This document shows positions 54,219 to 63,609 of a stretch of DNA of 64,000 nt, in pieces; within the stretch, counting starts at the first letter, position 1, and each line of letters starts with the position of its first letter. The stretch comes from Leisingera daeponensis DSM 23529. Its GTDB lineage: Bacteria; Pseudomonadota; Alphaproteobacteria; Rhodobacterales; Rhodobacteraceae. The stretch is taken from contig NZ_KI421502.1 in NCBI RefSeq assembly GCF_000473145.1, positions 146,549 to 210,548 of the forward strand. Reading direction: 5' to 3'. A program made the position numbers and the translations under genes. The notes beneath the pieces were generated by a model that had not been told where the DNA came from, did not search any database, and saw only the letters and a list, made by a program, of their open reading frames with translations.

Positions 54219-55523
54219 CTATGCCGCGGGCTTCATCGGCTGGCCGGCTGCATAGGTCTGCGCGATGGAGCGGTCGTCGCCCAGGGTTTGCAGGATGAAC
54301 AGCTCCTCGGACAGGGTCTCTGCCCGCTGCATCCGAAGGTCCATCGCCGGGGTGGCGCGGGAATCGAGCACCACGATATCGGCCTCGGTGCCCGCCTCCA
54401 GCGTGCCGATCTTGTCCTCCAGCCCCAGCGCCACCGCATTGCCGCGGGTGATCCAGTGGAACGCGCGCAAGGGGTGCAGCTTCTGGTTCTGCAATTGCAG
54501 GACCTTGTAGCCCTCGTTCAGGGTTTGCAGCATCGAATAGCTGGTGCCGGCGCCGATGTCGGTGGCAATCGCATTGGTGATGCCGTGGCTGCGCAGGCCC
54601 GCGTCGTCAAACAGCCCGCTGCCCAGGAACAGGTTCGAAGTCGGGCAGAACACCGGCTTGGCCTTGGTCTCCGCCAGAGCGTCGATCTCGCGCGGTTGCA
54701 GGTGGATCGAGTGGCCGAGCAGCATCCTTTCCGTCAGCAGCCCGTATGACTGGTAGACGTCCAGATAGTCGCGCGCCTGCGGGTAAAGCTCGGCGGTGAA
54801 GGCGATCTCGTCGTGGTTTTCCGACAGGTGGGTCTGGACGTAGCACTCCGGGTGTTCCTGCACCAGCGCGCCGGCCATCTCCATCTGGCCGGGGGTGGAG
54901 GTGATGGCAAACCGCGGGGTGATAGCATACATGCCGCGGCCCTTGCCGTGGTATTTCGCGATCAGCTCTTTGGTGTCGTCATAGCCGCTCAAGGGTGTGT
55001 CCAGCAGGCCCTCGGGCGCGTTGCGGTCCATCAGCACCTTGCCGCCGATCATCCGCATGTTGCGGCGGGCGGCCTCGGTGAAATAGGCCTCGGCGGAGGT
55101 TTTGTGGACCGAGCAATAGGCCACCGCGGTAGTAGTGCCGTGGCTGGTCAGCAGGTCGAAGAAATGCCCGGCCATCTCGGCGCTGTGGCCTGCATCGGCA
55201 AAACGGACCTCCTCCGGGAAGGTATAGTTGTTCAGCCATTCCAAGAGCTGCGAGCCCCAGGAGGCGATCACCTGCACCTGCGGGAAATGCAGGTGGGTGT
55301 CGATGAAACCGGCCATCAGGATATGCGGGCGGTGGTCGATCACCTCGGCGCCTGCGGCCTGCGGGGCCAGCGCATCATAGCTGCCTTTGGCCAGGATCAT
55401 GCCGTCCGCGACCAGCAGCGCGCCGTCCTCGATGAACTCATAGGCGCTGGTGTCCTCGGGGCCTTGCGGCTCGGCGGTGAAGGAAAGCACCCGCCCGCGC
55501 AGCAGCGTCTGTTTCGATGTCAT
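54219..55523 (-). CDS. guaD: Guanine deaminase
   Basis: The 434-residue amidohydrolase has the metal site HLHFPQ in MAGFIDTHLHFPQVQ, the segment YVQTHLSENHDEI and CPTSNLFLGSGLFD, all typical of guanine deaminase, which converts guanine to xanthine. It is the last gene of the purine operon, following the permease and xdhABC. The context makes the substrate quite sure. Confidence 0.95.
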   Translation of the reverse strand: MTSKQTLLRGRVLSFTAEPQGPEDTSAYEFIEDGALLVADGMILAKGSYDALAPQAAGAEVIDHRPHILMAGFIDTHLHFPQVQVIASWGSQLLEWLNNYTFPEEVRFADAGHSAEMAGHFFDLLTSHGTTTAVAYCSVHKTSAEAYFTEAARRNMRMIGGKVLMDRNAPEGLLDTPLSGYDDTKELIAKYHGKGRGMYAITPRFAITSTPGQMEMAGALVQEHPECYVQTHLSENHDEIAFTAELYPQARDYLDVYQSYGLLTERMLLGHSIHLQPREIDALAETKAKPVFCPTSNLFLGSGLFDDAGLRSHGITNAIATDIGAGTSYSMLQTLNEGYKVLQLQNQKLHPLRAFHWITRGNAVALGLEDKIGTLEAGTEADIVVLDSRATPAMDLRMQRAETLSEELFILQTLGDDRSIAQTYAAGQPMKPAA

Positions 55524-55546
55524 GTCGTTATTGTCCTTGGTTCGCA

Positions 55547-55572
55547 GGCAGGGGGCGCTCAGGCCCCCTGCC
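55547..55572 (-). terminator. Hairpin between permease and guaD
   Basis: Stem GGCAGGGGGC / GCCCCCTGCC with a 6-base loop and no T run, lying between two genes of one operon; more likely an mRNA-stabilising or partial terminator element. Confidence 0.4.
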
Positions 55573-55587
55573 CGTTGTTATTTGGGA

Positions 55588-57183
55588 TTATTCGCCCGCC
55601 GGCAGATGCGGCACGTGAGGTTTCACACCGTCCTCTGCCGCGTCCTCATGCTGCTCCGCCTTGTGGAAGATCGGGTAGATGTAGAGGAAGGCCGCGGCGA
55701 TCAGGTAGCCCATGGCGACACCGCTGAATTCCGGCCAATGCAGGCTGGCAGAGTGGATGATGCCGACCAGCGACATCAGCGCCGCCGCCAGGGCAAAGCC
55801 GCCTGCGTTGCGGAAGTCGCCGTCGATCACGCTGGCCACGATGGCGCCCCAGATCAGGCCGGTCAGGATCGCACCCTGGCTGAGCGCCAGATGGCCTTCG
55901 TAGTGTGCGCCCTGCTGCAGCAGCGCCGCTGTCATTTCCGGATCGCCCAGCTGCGCCATGCCAGTGGCACCCAGTGCGCCCAATGCGCCGGCCAGTGCCC
56001 CCCATTTGATCACCAGGAAGGCCGACACATGCGGCATCATCGCGATGGTCACCGCGGCGATATGGTCGGTCTTCACCGAATGCGCAGTGTTCGTGACCAG
56101 GCTCAGCGCCACGAACACCAGAACCGGCGCGGCCGCGGCCACGGGGATCAGGTTGTTGAGGAAGGCCAGGAGGCCAAAGAAGGCGGCAAAGGGGATCACC
56201 AGCCCGACGCCGATGATATAGCCGGAGCGCGCGCCCATCCGCTTATACGCCGGGTGGCCGATGTAGGCGGTGGTCGGGAAGGGCGAGCCGAAGACCGCGC
56301 CGATCATGGTGCCAACGCCATCAGTCACCTGGCACAGGGCCACCGGGTAGTGGTCGCCTGCGGCTTCGGCGCTTTCGACGTTGTTCATGGTTTCGATGAA
56401 GTTGTAGATCTGCACCGGCACCAGGACCAGGAACAGCTCCGGGTTGGCAAACAGATGCTGGATGCCGGCAATCAGGTCACCGAAGTAGGGGACCGGCAGG
56501 TAGATGCCCACGCCCTCGAAGGAAACCGAGGCTTCACCCATGCCAAGCGCCACAACGGTACCCACGATCAGCGCCAGAAGGCCTGCCGGGATGTTGAACG
56601 GCAGCCGGTGGCGGCCGACGAGGCCCCACAGGATGATGATCATCGAGGCAAAGCCGATGAACGGGTTCTCGAAGATCGTCGCCAGCGGCACGGTGCCGAT
56701 GAACACCAGCGCGATACCGCAAAGCGTGCCCAGCATACCGGCGCGCGGGGTCACCCGCTTCAGCCAGGGGCCGACGATGGCGCCAAGACCGGCGACGATG
56801 CCGCCCATGAAGCCCGCGCCGATGCCCACCTGCCAGGCCAGCATGGCGTCATTGGTGGACCAGTAGATCGGCCCGATCACCCCGAACAGGTAGACAAACA
56901 TCACGGGCGTCGAGATGCCATAAGGCAGCGCGGTCACGTCGCGGCCTTCTTTCTCGGCGGTATGCTTGGCCAGCCAGGCATAGACCGCGATACCGGCCAG
57001 GATCGCCACCGCGGCGCCGGGCACGATGCGGCCGAACACGATTTCGGCAGGCATGTTGAAGACAAACTGACAGATGCCCGAAAGCACGATCAGGTTGATC
57101 AGGTTGTCGGTGAACAGCGCCCAGAATGCACTGAAGTCATTCCGCGCGAACAGTTTGTACGTATAGCTCCGCCCTGTGGTCAT
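55588..57183 (-). CDS. NCS2-family purine/xanthine permease
   Basis: The 531-residue protein has some 12-14 membrane helices and NCS2-type sequence (DVTALPYGISTPVMFVYLFG, IETMNNVESAEAAGDHYPVA, VFGSPFPTTAYIGHPAYKRM). It imports a purine with a cation. In this operon xanthine, guanine or hypoxanthine are the likely substrates. It sits between xdhC and guaD. Confidence 0.93.
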   Translation of the reverse strand: MTTGRSYTYKLFARNDFSAFWALFTDNLINLIVLSGICQFVFNMPAEIVFGRIVPGAAVAILAGIAVYAWLAKHTAEKEGRDVTALPYGISTPVMFVYLFGVIGPIYWSTNDAMLAWQVGIGAGFMGGIVAGLGAIVGPWLKRVTPRAGMLGTLCGIALVFIGTVPLATIFENPFIGFASMIIILWGLVGRHRLPFNIPAGLLALIVGTVVALGMGEASVSFEGVGIYLPVPYFGDLIAGIQHLFANPELFLVLVPVQIYNFIETMNNVESAEAAGDHYPVALCQVTDGVGTMIGAVFGSPFPTTAYIGHPAYKRMGARSGYIIGVGLVIPFAAFFGLLAFLNNLIPVAAAAPVLVFVALSLVTNTAHSVKTDHIAAVTIAMMPHVSAFLVIKWGALAGALGALGATGMAQLGDPEMTAALLQQGAHYEGHLALSQGAILTGLIWGAIVASVIDGDFRNAGGFALAAALMSLVGIIHSASLHWPEFSGVAMGYLIAAAFLYIYPIFHKAEQHEDAAEDGVKPHVPHLPAGE

Positions 57184-57214
57184 GGCGGCCTCCTCCTATC
57201 AGAGGACGCAGTCC

Positions 57215-58108
57215 TTAACGGCTGATCACTCCAGCCGTGTCTCCCTCTGCGTCCGGTTGCTTGCCCGCTTGGGGCAGGTCTGTGCTCCATGATGGAGCGG
57301 ACGCGGCAGTTTCAGAGGTCAAATCAGCGATCACTTCCGCCGCCACGAAGGCCGCGATGACGCTGGGCCGCTTGTCGCGGCTGCCGCCTGCCCCGATGGG
57401 GCAGATGAGACGGTCGGTTCCCAAACCGTCGCAATGGTCCCGGCACCAGCGGCGGAACTTCTCCCGCTTGGTGGCCGATCCGATCAGCCCGACATAGCCC
57501 GCATCGCCGCGCTGCAGGGCAGCGGAGGCAAGCAGGAAGTCGAGCGCGTGATCGTGGGTGAGAACGATGAACGCGCTGCCCGCAGGGGCGGCGGCGATAT
57601 CGATCTCAGGAATAGCGCTTTGGCGGATCTCCACATCCGCGTCGCACAGGGCCAGCTCTTCGGCGCGCTGGTCGATCAGGATGCAGCGCACCGGCAGATG
57701 CTGGAACAAATCCGCCAAGGCCCGGCCCACGTGGCCCGCGCCCATCACATAGACATGCGGCAGCGCCTGATCCTCGGCCTGCTGCCGGGCAATGGCGTTC
57801 TCGCGGCCGGCTTGGCGCATCTGCGCCAGCGACATCTCCACCCGGCCGCCGCAGCACTGGCCGATTTCCGGCCCCAGCGGCACGTCCAGGGTGTCGCTGA
57901 TCACACCCTGCTTCAGCATCCGCCGCGCGTGGTCGATGGCGATATATTCCAGCTGACCGCCGCCGATAGTCCCCCACAGGCCTTCCGCCGCCACAAACAT
58001 GCAGGTGCCGGCTTCGCGCGGGGAGGAGCCGCGGACGCGGCTCAGGCGCACCTGCACCACATGTTCATGGCAGGCCAGAAAGTCCTGGAGGGAGCGGCGG
58101 CGGGCCAT
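57215..58108 (-). CDS. xdhC: Xanthine dehydrogenase accessory protein XdhC
   Basis: The 297-residue protein has the XdhC/CoxI N-terminal domain (VRGSSPREAGTCMFVAAEGL, WGTIGGGQLEYIAIDHARRML split here) and a Rossmann C-terminal domain (HVYVMGAGHVGRALADLFQ). XdhC inserts the sulfurated molybdenum cofactor into XdhB. Its start is three bases after the xdhB stop. Confidence 0.96.
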   Translation of the reverse strand: MARRRSLQDFLACHEHVVQVRLSRVRGSSPREAGTCMFVAAEGLWGTIGGGQLEYIAIDHARRMLKQGVISDTLDVPLGPEIGQCCGGRVEMSLAQMRQAGRENAIARQQAEDQALPHVYVMGAGHVGRALADLFQHLPVRCILIDQRAEELALCDADVEIRQSAIPEIDIAAAPAGSAFIVLTHDHALDFLLASAALQRGDAGYVGLIGSATKREKFRRWCRDHCDGLGTDRLICPIGAGGSRDKRPSVIAAFVAAEVIADLTSETAASAPSWSTDLPQAGKQPDAEGDTAGVISR

Positions 58109-58111
58109 GGC

Positions 58112-60430
58112 TCAGCCCTGCCCCTTGAGGGTTTCGATCGCCATCAGCACACGCTCCGGCGTGGCCGGCGCATCCAGACGGGGGCAGACCTTGTAATCGG
58201 CGGTGCTGGCAACCGCCATCGACAGGGCCTCGAACACCGAGATGCCCAGCATGAACGGCGGCTCGCCCACGGCCTTGGACCGCTTGATGGTGCGCTTCTT
58301 GTTCACCGACCATTCGGCCAGCCGGGTGTTGAAGATGCGCGGCCGGTCAGAGGCCAGCGGGATCTTGTAGGTCGAGGGCGCGTGGGTGCGCAGGCGGCCT
58401 TCGCCGTCCCACCACAGTTCCTCGGTGGTGAGCCAGCCCATGCCCTGAATGAACGCACCCTCCACCTGTCCCTTGTCCAGGATCGGGTTCAGCGAGCGGC
58501 CCACGTCATGCAGGATGTCGGTGCGCTCCACCCGGTATTCGCCGGTCAGCGTGTCGACGGACACTTCCGAGCAGGACGCGCCATAGGCGTAGTAGAAGAA
58601 CGGCTGCCCCTTGCCCGCAGCGCGGTCCCAGTGGATTTCCGGTGTCTTGTAGAAGCCGGCCGCCGACAGGTGGACCCGGGCCATGTAAGCCTCTTTCACC
58701 AGCCGGTCGAAGGGGATCTCCTCGCTGCCGGCGCGCACGCGGTTGGGCAGGAACTCCACTTCCGCCTCCGAGACTTCATATTTCTCGGCCGCGAATTTGG
58801 TCAGCCGGGCAATGATCTGCTCCGCCGCGTCCAGCGCCGCCATGCCATTGAGGTCCGACCCTGAGGACGCCGCGGTGGCAGAGGTGTTCGGCACCTTCTC
58901 GGTGGTGGTCTTGGTGATCTTGATGCGCTCGAAATCCACCTGAAAGGCATCGGCCACCACTTGCGCCACCTTGGTGTTGAGGCCCTGCCCCATCTCGGTG
59001 CCGCCGTGGTTCAGGTGGATCGAGCCGTCATTGTAGACATGGATCAGCGAACCCGCCTGATTGTACCAGGTCGCGGTGAAGGAGATGCCGAATTTCACCG
59101 GCGTAAGCGCAATGCCCTTCTTGATGATCTTCGATGCCTTGTTGAAGGCGATGATCTCTTCCCGGCGCTTGCGGTATTCGGCGTTTTCCTCCAGCTCACC
59201 GATCAGCCGGTCGAGGATATTATCCTCCACCTTCTGATGGTACGGCGTCAGGTCGCGGCCCTCCTCGCCATAGAAGTTGGCCTTGCGCACATCCAGCGGG
59301 TCCTTGCCGAGGGCATAGGCGATTTCCTCGATCATCCGCTCCGCCGCGACAACACCCTGCGGGCCGCCAAAGCCGCGGAAGGCGGTGTTGGAGACGGTGT
59401 TGGTCTTCATGGGTCTGCTTTTCAGCAGCACGTTCGGGTAGAAATAGGCGTTATCCGCGTGAAACAGCGCGCGGTCGGTGACCGGCCCGGACAGGTCCGA
59501 GGAATAGCCGCAGCGCGCGGCAAAGCTGCCCTCGACCGCCTGAATGCGGCCTTCATCGTCGAAGGCGACGTCATAGTCGATCACGAAATCATGCCGCTTG
59601 CCGGTGGCGGTCATGTCCTGATCGCGGTCCGGGCGGATCTTGACGGGTCTGTTGTGCTTCTTCGCGGCAATCGCAGCCACCGCGCAGAACAGGTTCATCT
59701 GGCTTTCCTTGCCGCCAAAACCGCCGCCCATCCGGCGCACGTTGACGGTCACCGCATTGTTCGAAACGCCCAGAACATGGGCCACCATATGCTGCGCCTC
59801 GCTCGGGTGCTGGGTGGAGCAATGCACGGTCACATCCTCGTCCTCGCCGGGGACGGCAAAGGCGATATGGCCCTCCAGATACATGTGATCCTGGCCGCCA
59901 ACGGTCATCTGCGCCTGGATGCGATGGGGCGCGCCCTTGCGGCCCGCCTCCACATCGCCGCGCTCCAGCTTCAGCGGGTCGGTGATCATCGGATAGCCTG
60001 CTTCCTGCGCCTGGACCGGGTCCAGCGCGTGCGGCAGCACCTCATAGTCGACTTGTGCCAGTTCGGCGGCGCGGCGGGCGGCATCGCGGGTATCGGCGAT
60101 CACGGCAAACATCGGCTGACCGTGGAATTCGACCTTCGTGGTCGGGAACACCGGCTCGTCATTTTTGCCAGTGGGGCTGATGTCGTTGACGCCTGGGATA
60201 TCATCGGCGGTCAGCACATCCACAACACCGGGCGCGGCGCGCACGGCACTGAGGTCCATGCCCTTGATATTGGCGTGCGCCACGGTGGAGACACCCAAGT
60301 AAGCGTGCAGCGTGCCATAGGGCTCGGCGATATCGTCGGTGTATTGGGCGCGGCCTGTCACATGCTTGATGGCACTGTCATGCTGGCGGTCATGGTGCAC
60401 GGCGCCGCTGATGGTCTGATGGTCTTTCAT
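58112..60430 (-). CDS. xdhB: Xanthine dehydrogenase molybdopterin subunit XdhB
   Basis: The 772-residue protein is the large molybdenum-binding subunit: VTGRAQYTDDIAEPYGTLHA at the N-terminus, RRMGGGFGGKESQM, a FRGFGGPQGVVAAERM loop and NHGGTEMGQGLNTKVAQV are cofactor-binding motifs. It oxidises hypoxanthine and xanthine to urate. It starts 12 bases after xdhA. Confidence 0.97.
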   Translation of the reverse strand: MKDHQTISGAVHHDRQHDSAIKHVTGRAQYTDDIAEPYGTLHAYLGVSTVAHANIKGMDLSAVRAAPGVVDVLTADDIPGVNDISPTGKNDEPVFPTTKVEFHGQPMFAVIADTRDAARRAAELAQVDYEVLPHALDPVQAQEAGYPMITDPLKLERGDVEAGRKGAPHRIQAQMTVGGQDHMYLEGHIAFAVPGEDEDVTVHCSTQHPSEAQHMVAHVLGVSNNAVTVNVRRMGGGFGGKESQMNLFCAVAAIAAKKHNRPVKIRPDRDQDMTATGKRHDFVIDYDVAFDDEGRIQAVEGSFAARCGYSSDLSGPVTDRALFHADNAYFYPNVLLKSRPMKTNTVSNTAFRGFGGPQGVVAAERMIEEIAYALGKDPLDVRKANFYGEEGRDLTPYHQKVEDNILDRLIGELEENAEYRKRREEIIAFNKASKIIKKGIALTPVKFGISFTATWYNQAGSLIHVYNDGSIHLNHGGTEMGQGLNTKVAQVVADAFQVDFERIKITKTTTEKVPNTSATAASSGSDLNGMAALDAAEQIIARLTKFAAEKYEVSEAEVEFLPNRVRAGSEEIPFDRLVKEAYMARVHLSAAGFYKTPEIHWDRAAGKGQPFFYYAYGASCSEVSVDTLTGEYRVERTDILHDVGRSLNPILDKGQVEGAFIQGMGWLTTEELWWDGEGRLRTHAPSTYKIPLASDRPRIFNTRLAEWSVNKKRTIKRSKAVGEPPFMLGISVFEALSMAVASTADYKVCPRLDAPATPERVLMAIETLKGQG

Positions 60431-60442
60431 CTCAAAATCTCC

Positions 60443-61906
60443 TCAGGCGACGGCCAGCCGGACGGCACCGGCGGTTCCCGCATCATGTTCCAGGTAGAAA
60501 CGGCGCAGCAGGTTGCTTGCCGTGAGCGACCGGTATTCCGCAGAGGCGCGCCAGTCGCTCAAGGGGGTGAAGTCCTGCTTCACCGCCTCCGCTGCGGCGT
60601 CAAACGCGGCCTCGCCCCAGGGCTGGCCAACCAGCGCGGCTTCGGCACCGGCGGCGCGCTTGGGCGTTGCCGCCATGCCGCCAAAGGCGATGCGCGCGGC
60701 GGTGATGATGCCGTCCTTGACGGTGACGCTCACCCCGGCGGCGACCGAGGAGATATCCTCGTCCCGGCGCTTGGAAATCTTGTAGGCCGCATCAATCTGC
60801 CCGTCCCGGCGCAGCGGAATGCGGATCGAGGCCACGAAATCGCCCGGCTCGCGGTCCTGCTTGCCGTAGTCGATAAAGAAATCCTCCAGCGGCAGGGTGC
60901 GCGAACCGCCCTTCTTCTGCAGCGTCACCTCAGCGCCAAGCGCGATCAGCACCGGCGGGGTGTCCCCGATGGGGGAGCCGTTGGCGATATTGCCGCCGAT
61001 GGTGCCCATGTTGCGCACCTGCCAGCCGGCGATCCGGTCCCAGTAGGCGCCAAGATGCGGGAAGGCGTCGCGGATTGCCGCCTCGCTCTCCGTATAGGTG
61101 ACGCCGGCGCCGAGGATAAGCGCCTCATCCGTCAGTTCGATGGCCTTCAGTTCCTCCAGGTGGGCGACAAACACCACCGGCGCGATCGGCTTCATGAATT
61201 TTGTGACCCACAGGCCCACATCGGTGGAGCCTGCCACGATGGTCGCCTTGGGGTTCTCTGCCAGCACCTGCGCCAGGTCGGCCGCATCCAGCGGCAGGAT
61301 GGCGCGGTCGTCCTCGGGGCCGGTCACGACACGGGCCTCGGGCTGGAGCGCCTTCAGTTTGGCGGTCAGGGCGTCGCGTTCGGTGGTCAGATAATCATTC
61401 GCCGGGGTGCCGTACTGGTTCACCGCAAGTGCGGCCTTCACAATCGGCTCATAGCCGGTGCAGCGGCAGAGGTTGCCCTGCACGGCGGTTTCCACCTGCG
61501 TCTCATTCGGCTGAGGGTTTTCCATCCACAGCGCATACAGCGACATCACGAAGCCGGGGGTGCAGAAGCCGCACTGGCTGCCGTGGTATTCCACCATCGC
61601 CTGCTGCACCGGATGCAAACGGCCTTGGGGGCCAGACAGATGCTCCACCGTCACCACGTGGCAGCCGTTCAGCGACGCCAGGAAGCGGATGCAGGCATTC
61701 ACGGTCTCGTAGCGCAGCGCGCCTCCCTGCAGGCGGCCCACCAGCACGGTGCAGGCGCCGCAGTCGCCCTCGGCGCAGCCTTCCTTGGTGCCGGTCAGGC
61801 GCTGCTCCAGCCGCAGGAAATCCAGCAGGGTGGTGGTCGCCTTCACGTCCTCCAGCACAATGTCCTTGCCGTTCAGAAGAAAGCGTATGCCGGTTTGATG
61901 TGCCAT
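60443..61906 (-). CDS. xdhA: Xanthine dehydrogenase small subunit XdhA (2Fe-2S and FAD)
   Basis: The 487-residue protein begins MAHQTGIRFLLNGKDIVLED. It has two 2Fe-2S clusters (CAEGDCGACTVLVG and CGFCTPGFVMSLYAL with CRCTGYEP), then the FAD domain (KATIVAGSTDVGLWVTKFM, RNMGTIGGNIANGSPIGDTPP split here) and the CO-dehydrogenase-type C-terminus. It passes electrons from the molybdenum site to NAD+. The start at 61906 was preferred to in-frame upstream starts that lack the family N-terminus. Confidence 0.97.
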   Translation of the reverse strand: MAHQTGIRFLLNGKDIVLEDVKATTTLLDFLRLEQRLTGTKEGCAEGDCGACTVLVGRLQGGALRYETVNACIRFLASLNGCHVVTVEHLSGPQGRLHPVQQAMVEYHGSQCGFCTPGFVMSLYALWMENPQPNETQVETAVQGNLCRCTGYEPIVKAALAVNQYGTPANDYLTTERDALTAKLKALQPEARVVTGPEDDRAILPLDAADLAQVLAENPKATIVAGSTDVGLWVTKFMKPIAPVVFVAHLEELKAIELTDEALILGAGVTYTESEAAIRDAFPHLGAYWDRIAGWQVRNMGTIGGNIANGSPIGDTPPVLIALGAEVTLQKKGGSRTLPLEDFFIDYGKQDREPGDFVASIRIPLRRDGQIDAAYKISKRRDEDISSVAAGVSVTVKDGIITAARIAFGGMAATPKRAAGAEAALVGQPWGEAAFDAAAEAVKQDFTPLSDWRASAEYRSLTASNLLRRFYLEHDAGTAGAVRLAVA

Positions 61907-62001
61907 GGGGCCTCCCGAATGTCTCTTGGGCCAGGCTGGCCCGCTTATGTTATTTTTACCTTGTCTGACTGCATCGGTTAACGGCCGCAATCGCGAAAGC
62001 C

Positions 62002-62020
62002 TTTCAACACCCTGTTGAAA
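62002..62020. promoter_or_regulatory. LysR-type operator between xdhA and its regulator
   Basis: TTTCAACA-CCC-TGTTGAAA is a perfect inverted repeat holding a T-N11-A core, in the 207-base divergent gap. It lies 96 bases before the xdhA ATG and 94 before the LysR ATG. Confidence 0.7.
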
Positions 62021-62113
62021 ATGATTAGGGTAACAGGGGCCGGAACCGGCGTATTTGCTGCCCGCCCGCGTGAAAGGCAAGCGGCGAATGCGCCCCGTAA
62101 AGGTCTGTGAACC

Positions 62114-63031
62114 ATGTCTTATCTGGAATCCCTCAGGGTCTTTACCCGAGTCGTCGAACTGGGCAGCATCACCTCTGGCGGGCGGGATCTGCGGCTGACT
62201 CCGGCGGTCGCCAGCAAGCGGATCAAGGAGCTTGAAAAGCACCTCGGCGTGCGGCTGTTCAACCGCACCACGAGATCGCTGACCCCGACCGAGGCCGGGC
62301 AGCTGTTCTACACCGAGGCCAAGAAGGTGCTCGAATCGATTGAGGACGCGGAGGCGGTGGTCTCCCAGTTCTCTGCCGTGCCGCGCGGGGTGATCCGGGT
62401 GACCGCGCCCCTGGGTGTCGGCCGCCGCATCATCGCGCCGCTGGTGCCGGGGTTTGTCGAGGCGTATCCCGCCACTGAAATCCGGATGCGGATGTCGGAT
62501 CGCAAAGTCGACATTCTGGCGGACGGGTTGGATGTGGCGTTCTTCATCGGCACCCCGCATGACTCGACGCTGAAGATGCGCAAGATCGCCGATTGTACCC
62601 GGGTGCTGTGCGCCGCGCCGCAATATCTGGAGCGGCATGGCACCCCGCAAGTGCCGGAGGATCTTCTATCGGGGCACAACTGCCTGCTGCTGCGCTACCC
62701 GCGCTCACCCGAATATTACTGGACGCTGGCCACGCCGGAGGGGCCGCGCAAGCTGGAGGTGTCAGGCAAATACGACGCCGATGACAGCGACGTGCTGACC
62801 AATTGGGCGCTGGACGGGCGCGGCATCGTCAACAAGCCGCGCTTTGACGTGGCCGCACATCTGCGCAGCGGCGCGCTGGTCGAGGTGCTGCCGGACACCC
62901 CGCCGGAGCCGACGGTTTTCGGCTGCCTGTACCCGCACCGGAAACTGCAGGATCCCAAGATCCGCCTGTTTGTGGATTACGCGGTCAAACGCGGACTGGC
63001 GGCGTTCCGGCAGAGTGAGGCCGGTGAATAG
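62114..63031 (+). CDS. LysR-family regulator of the purine cluster
   Basis: A 305-residue LysR protein with helix-turn-helix SGGRDLRLTPAVASKRIKEL and the CrgA-like effector region (APLGVGRRIIAPLVPGFVEAYP). It is divergent from xdhA and faces the operator, so it probably controls the purine operon in response to a purine or urate. Ligand not known. Confidence 0.93.
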   Translation: MSYLESLRVFTRVVELGSITSGGRDLRLTPAVASKRIKELEKHLGVRLFNRTTRSLTPTEAGQLFYTEAKKVLESIEDAEAVVSQFSAVPRGVIRVTAPLGVGRRIIAPLVPGFVEAYPATEIRMRMSDRKVDILADGLDVAFFIGTPHDSTLKMRKIADCTRVLCAAPQYLERHGTPQVPEDLLSGHNCLLLRYPRSPEYYWTLATPEGPRKLEVSGKYDADDSDVLTNWALDGRGIVNKPRFDVAAHLRSGALVEVLPDTPPEPTVFGCLYPHRKLQDPKIRLFVDYAVKRGLAAFRQSEAGE

Positions 63032-63092
63032 CGACTGCATGGCCGGAAGGGCGGGCACCTTTGGCCCGCCTGATCTGAATTGAGCTCCCGCT

Positions 63093-63296
63093 TTAGCAAC
63101 GGTGAGGATTTTCCTGGCAATAGAGCAGGTTTGCCGCCGCCCCGACTGCGGCGCCTGCGGCCACATTACCGTCCAGAACCGCCGCGCCGGCGGCCCCGGC
63201 GCCCGCGCCGTAAACCAGCCGCTCGCCGGTGGTGTCACCGCAGGCGGCGAGAGTTGTGCAGAGTGCAAATCCTATAGCGAAACTCTTCTTAAACAT
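63093..63296 (-). CDS. Small Gly/Ala-rich lipoprotein
   Basis: A 67-residue protein with a lipoprotein signal peptide and lipobox LAAC (MFKKSFAIGFALCTTLAACG). The mature part is an Ala/Gly/Val-rich glycine-zipper-like stretch (GAGAGAAGAAVLDG, AAGAAVGAAANLL) ending with two Cys. Similar to small outer-membrane lipoproteins of the entericidin or glycine-zipper sort. The start follows AGGAGGAAAT. Confidence 0.8.
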   Translation of the reverse strand: MFKKSFAIGFALCTTLAACGDTTGERLVYGAGAGAAGAAVLDGNVAAGAAVGAAANLLYCQENPHRC

Positions 63297-63560
63297 CACA
63301 TTTCCTCCTTCACGCCCAAACCCCGCAGTGTTGCCGCGGTCCCAAACGGCCAGCTGCCGGCGATTTCCGCCGGGAAAAAGGGTGCCCGAAAGGGATTGGC
63401 GCTGTGGCTGAACAGGCCGGAAGACCCCTGGGTCTCCGGCGCACTTGGGCAAACCCTGTGGCAGTATAACATACGGCAGCTCAGTTTGGTTCCGGCGTCT
63501 TGCAGCACCGGGGGCGCACAGCCGGTGCACGGATGGTGCACGCGGAATGCCGGACAAAAA

Positions 63561-63585
63561 TGGCCCCGCCACGGGGGCGGGGCCA
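63561..63585 (-). terminator. Intrinsic terminator after puuD
   Basis: Stem TGGCCCCGCC / GGCGGGGCCA with a 5-base loop, followed on the minus strand by TTTTTG. It ends the puuD transcript. The rest of 63297-63609 holds only the presumed lipoprotein promoter; no other gene is seen. Confidence 0.88.
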
Positions 63586-63609
63586 CTGGGCTTGTCAGAC
63601 GGTTCTGCC

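Noticed and set aside
58961..61981. A 1,006-codon open frame on the plus strand.
   Set aside because: It lies antisense to xdhB and xdhA, whose motifs are clear; high GC content makes long empty frames common on the other strand.
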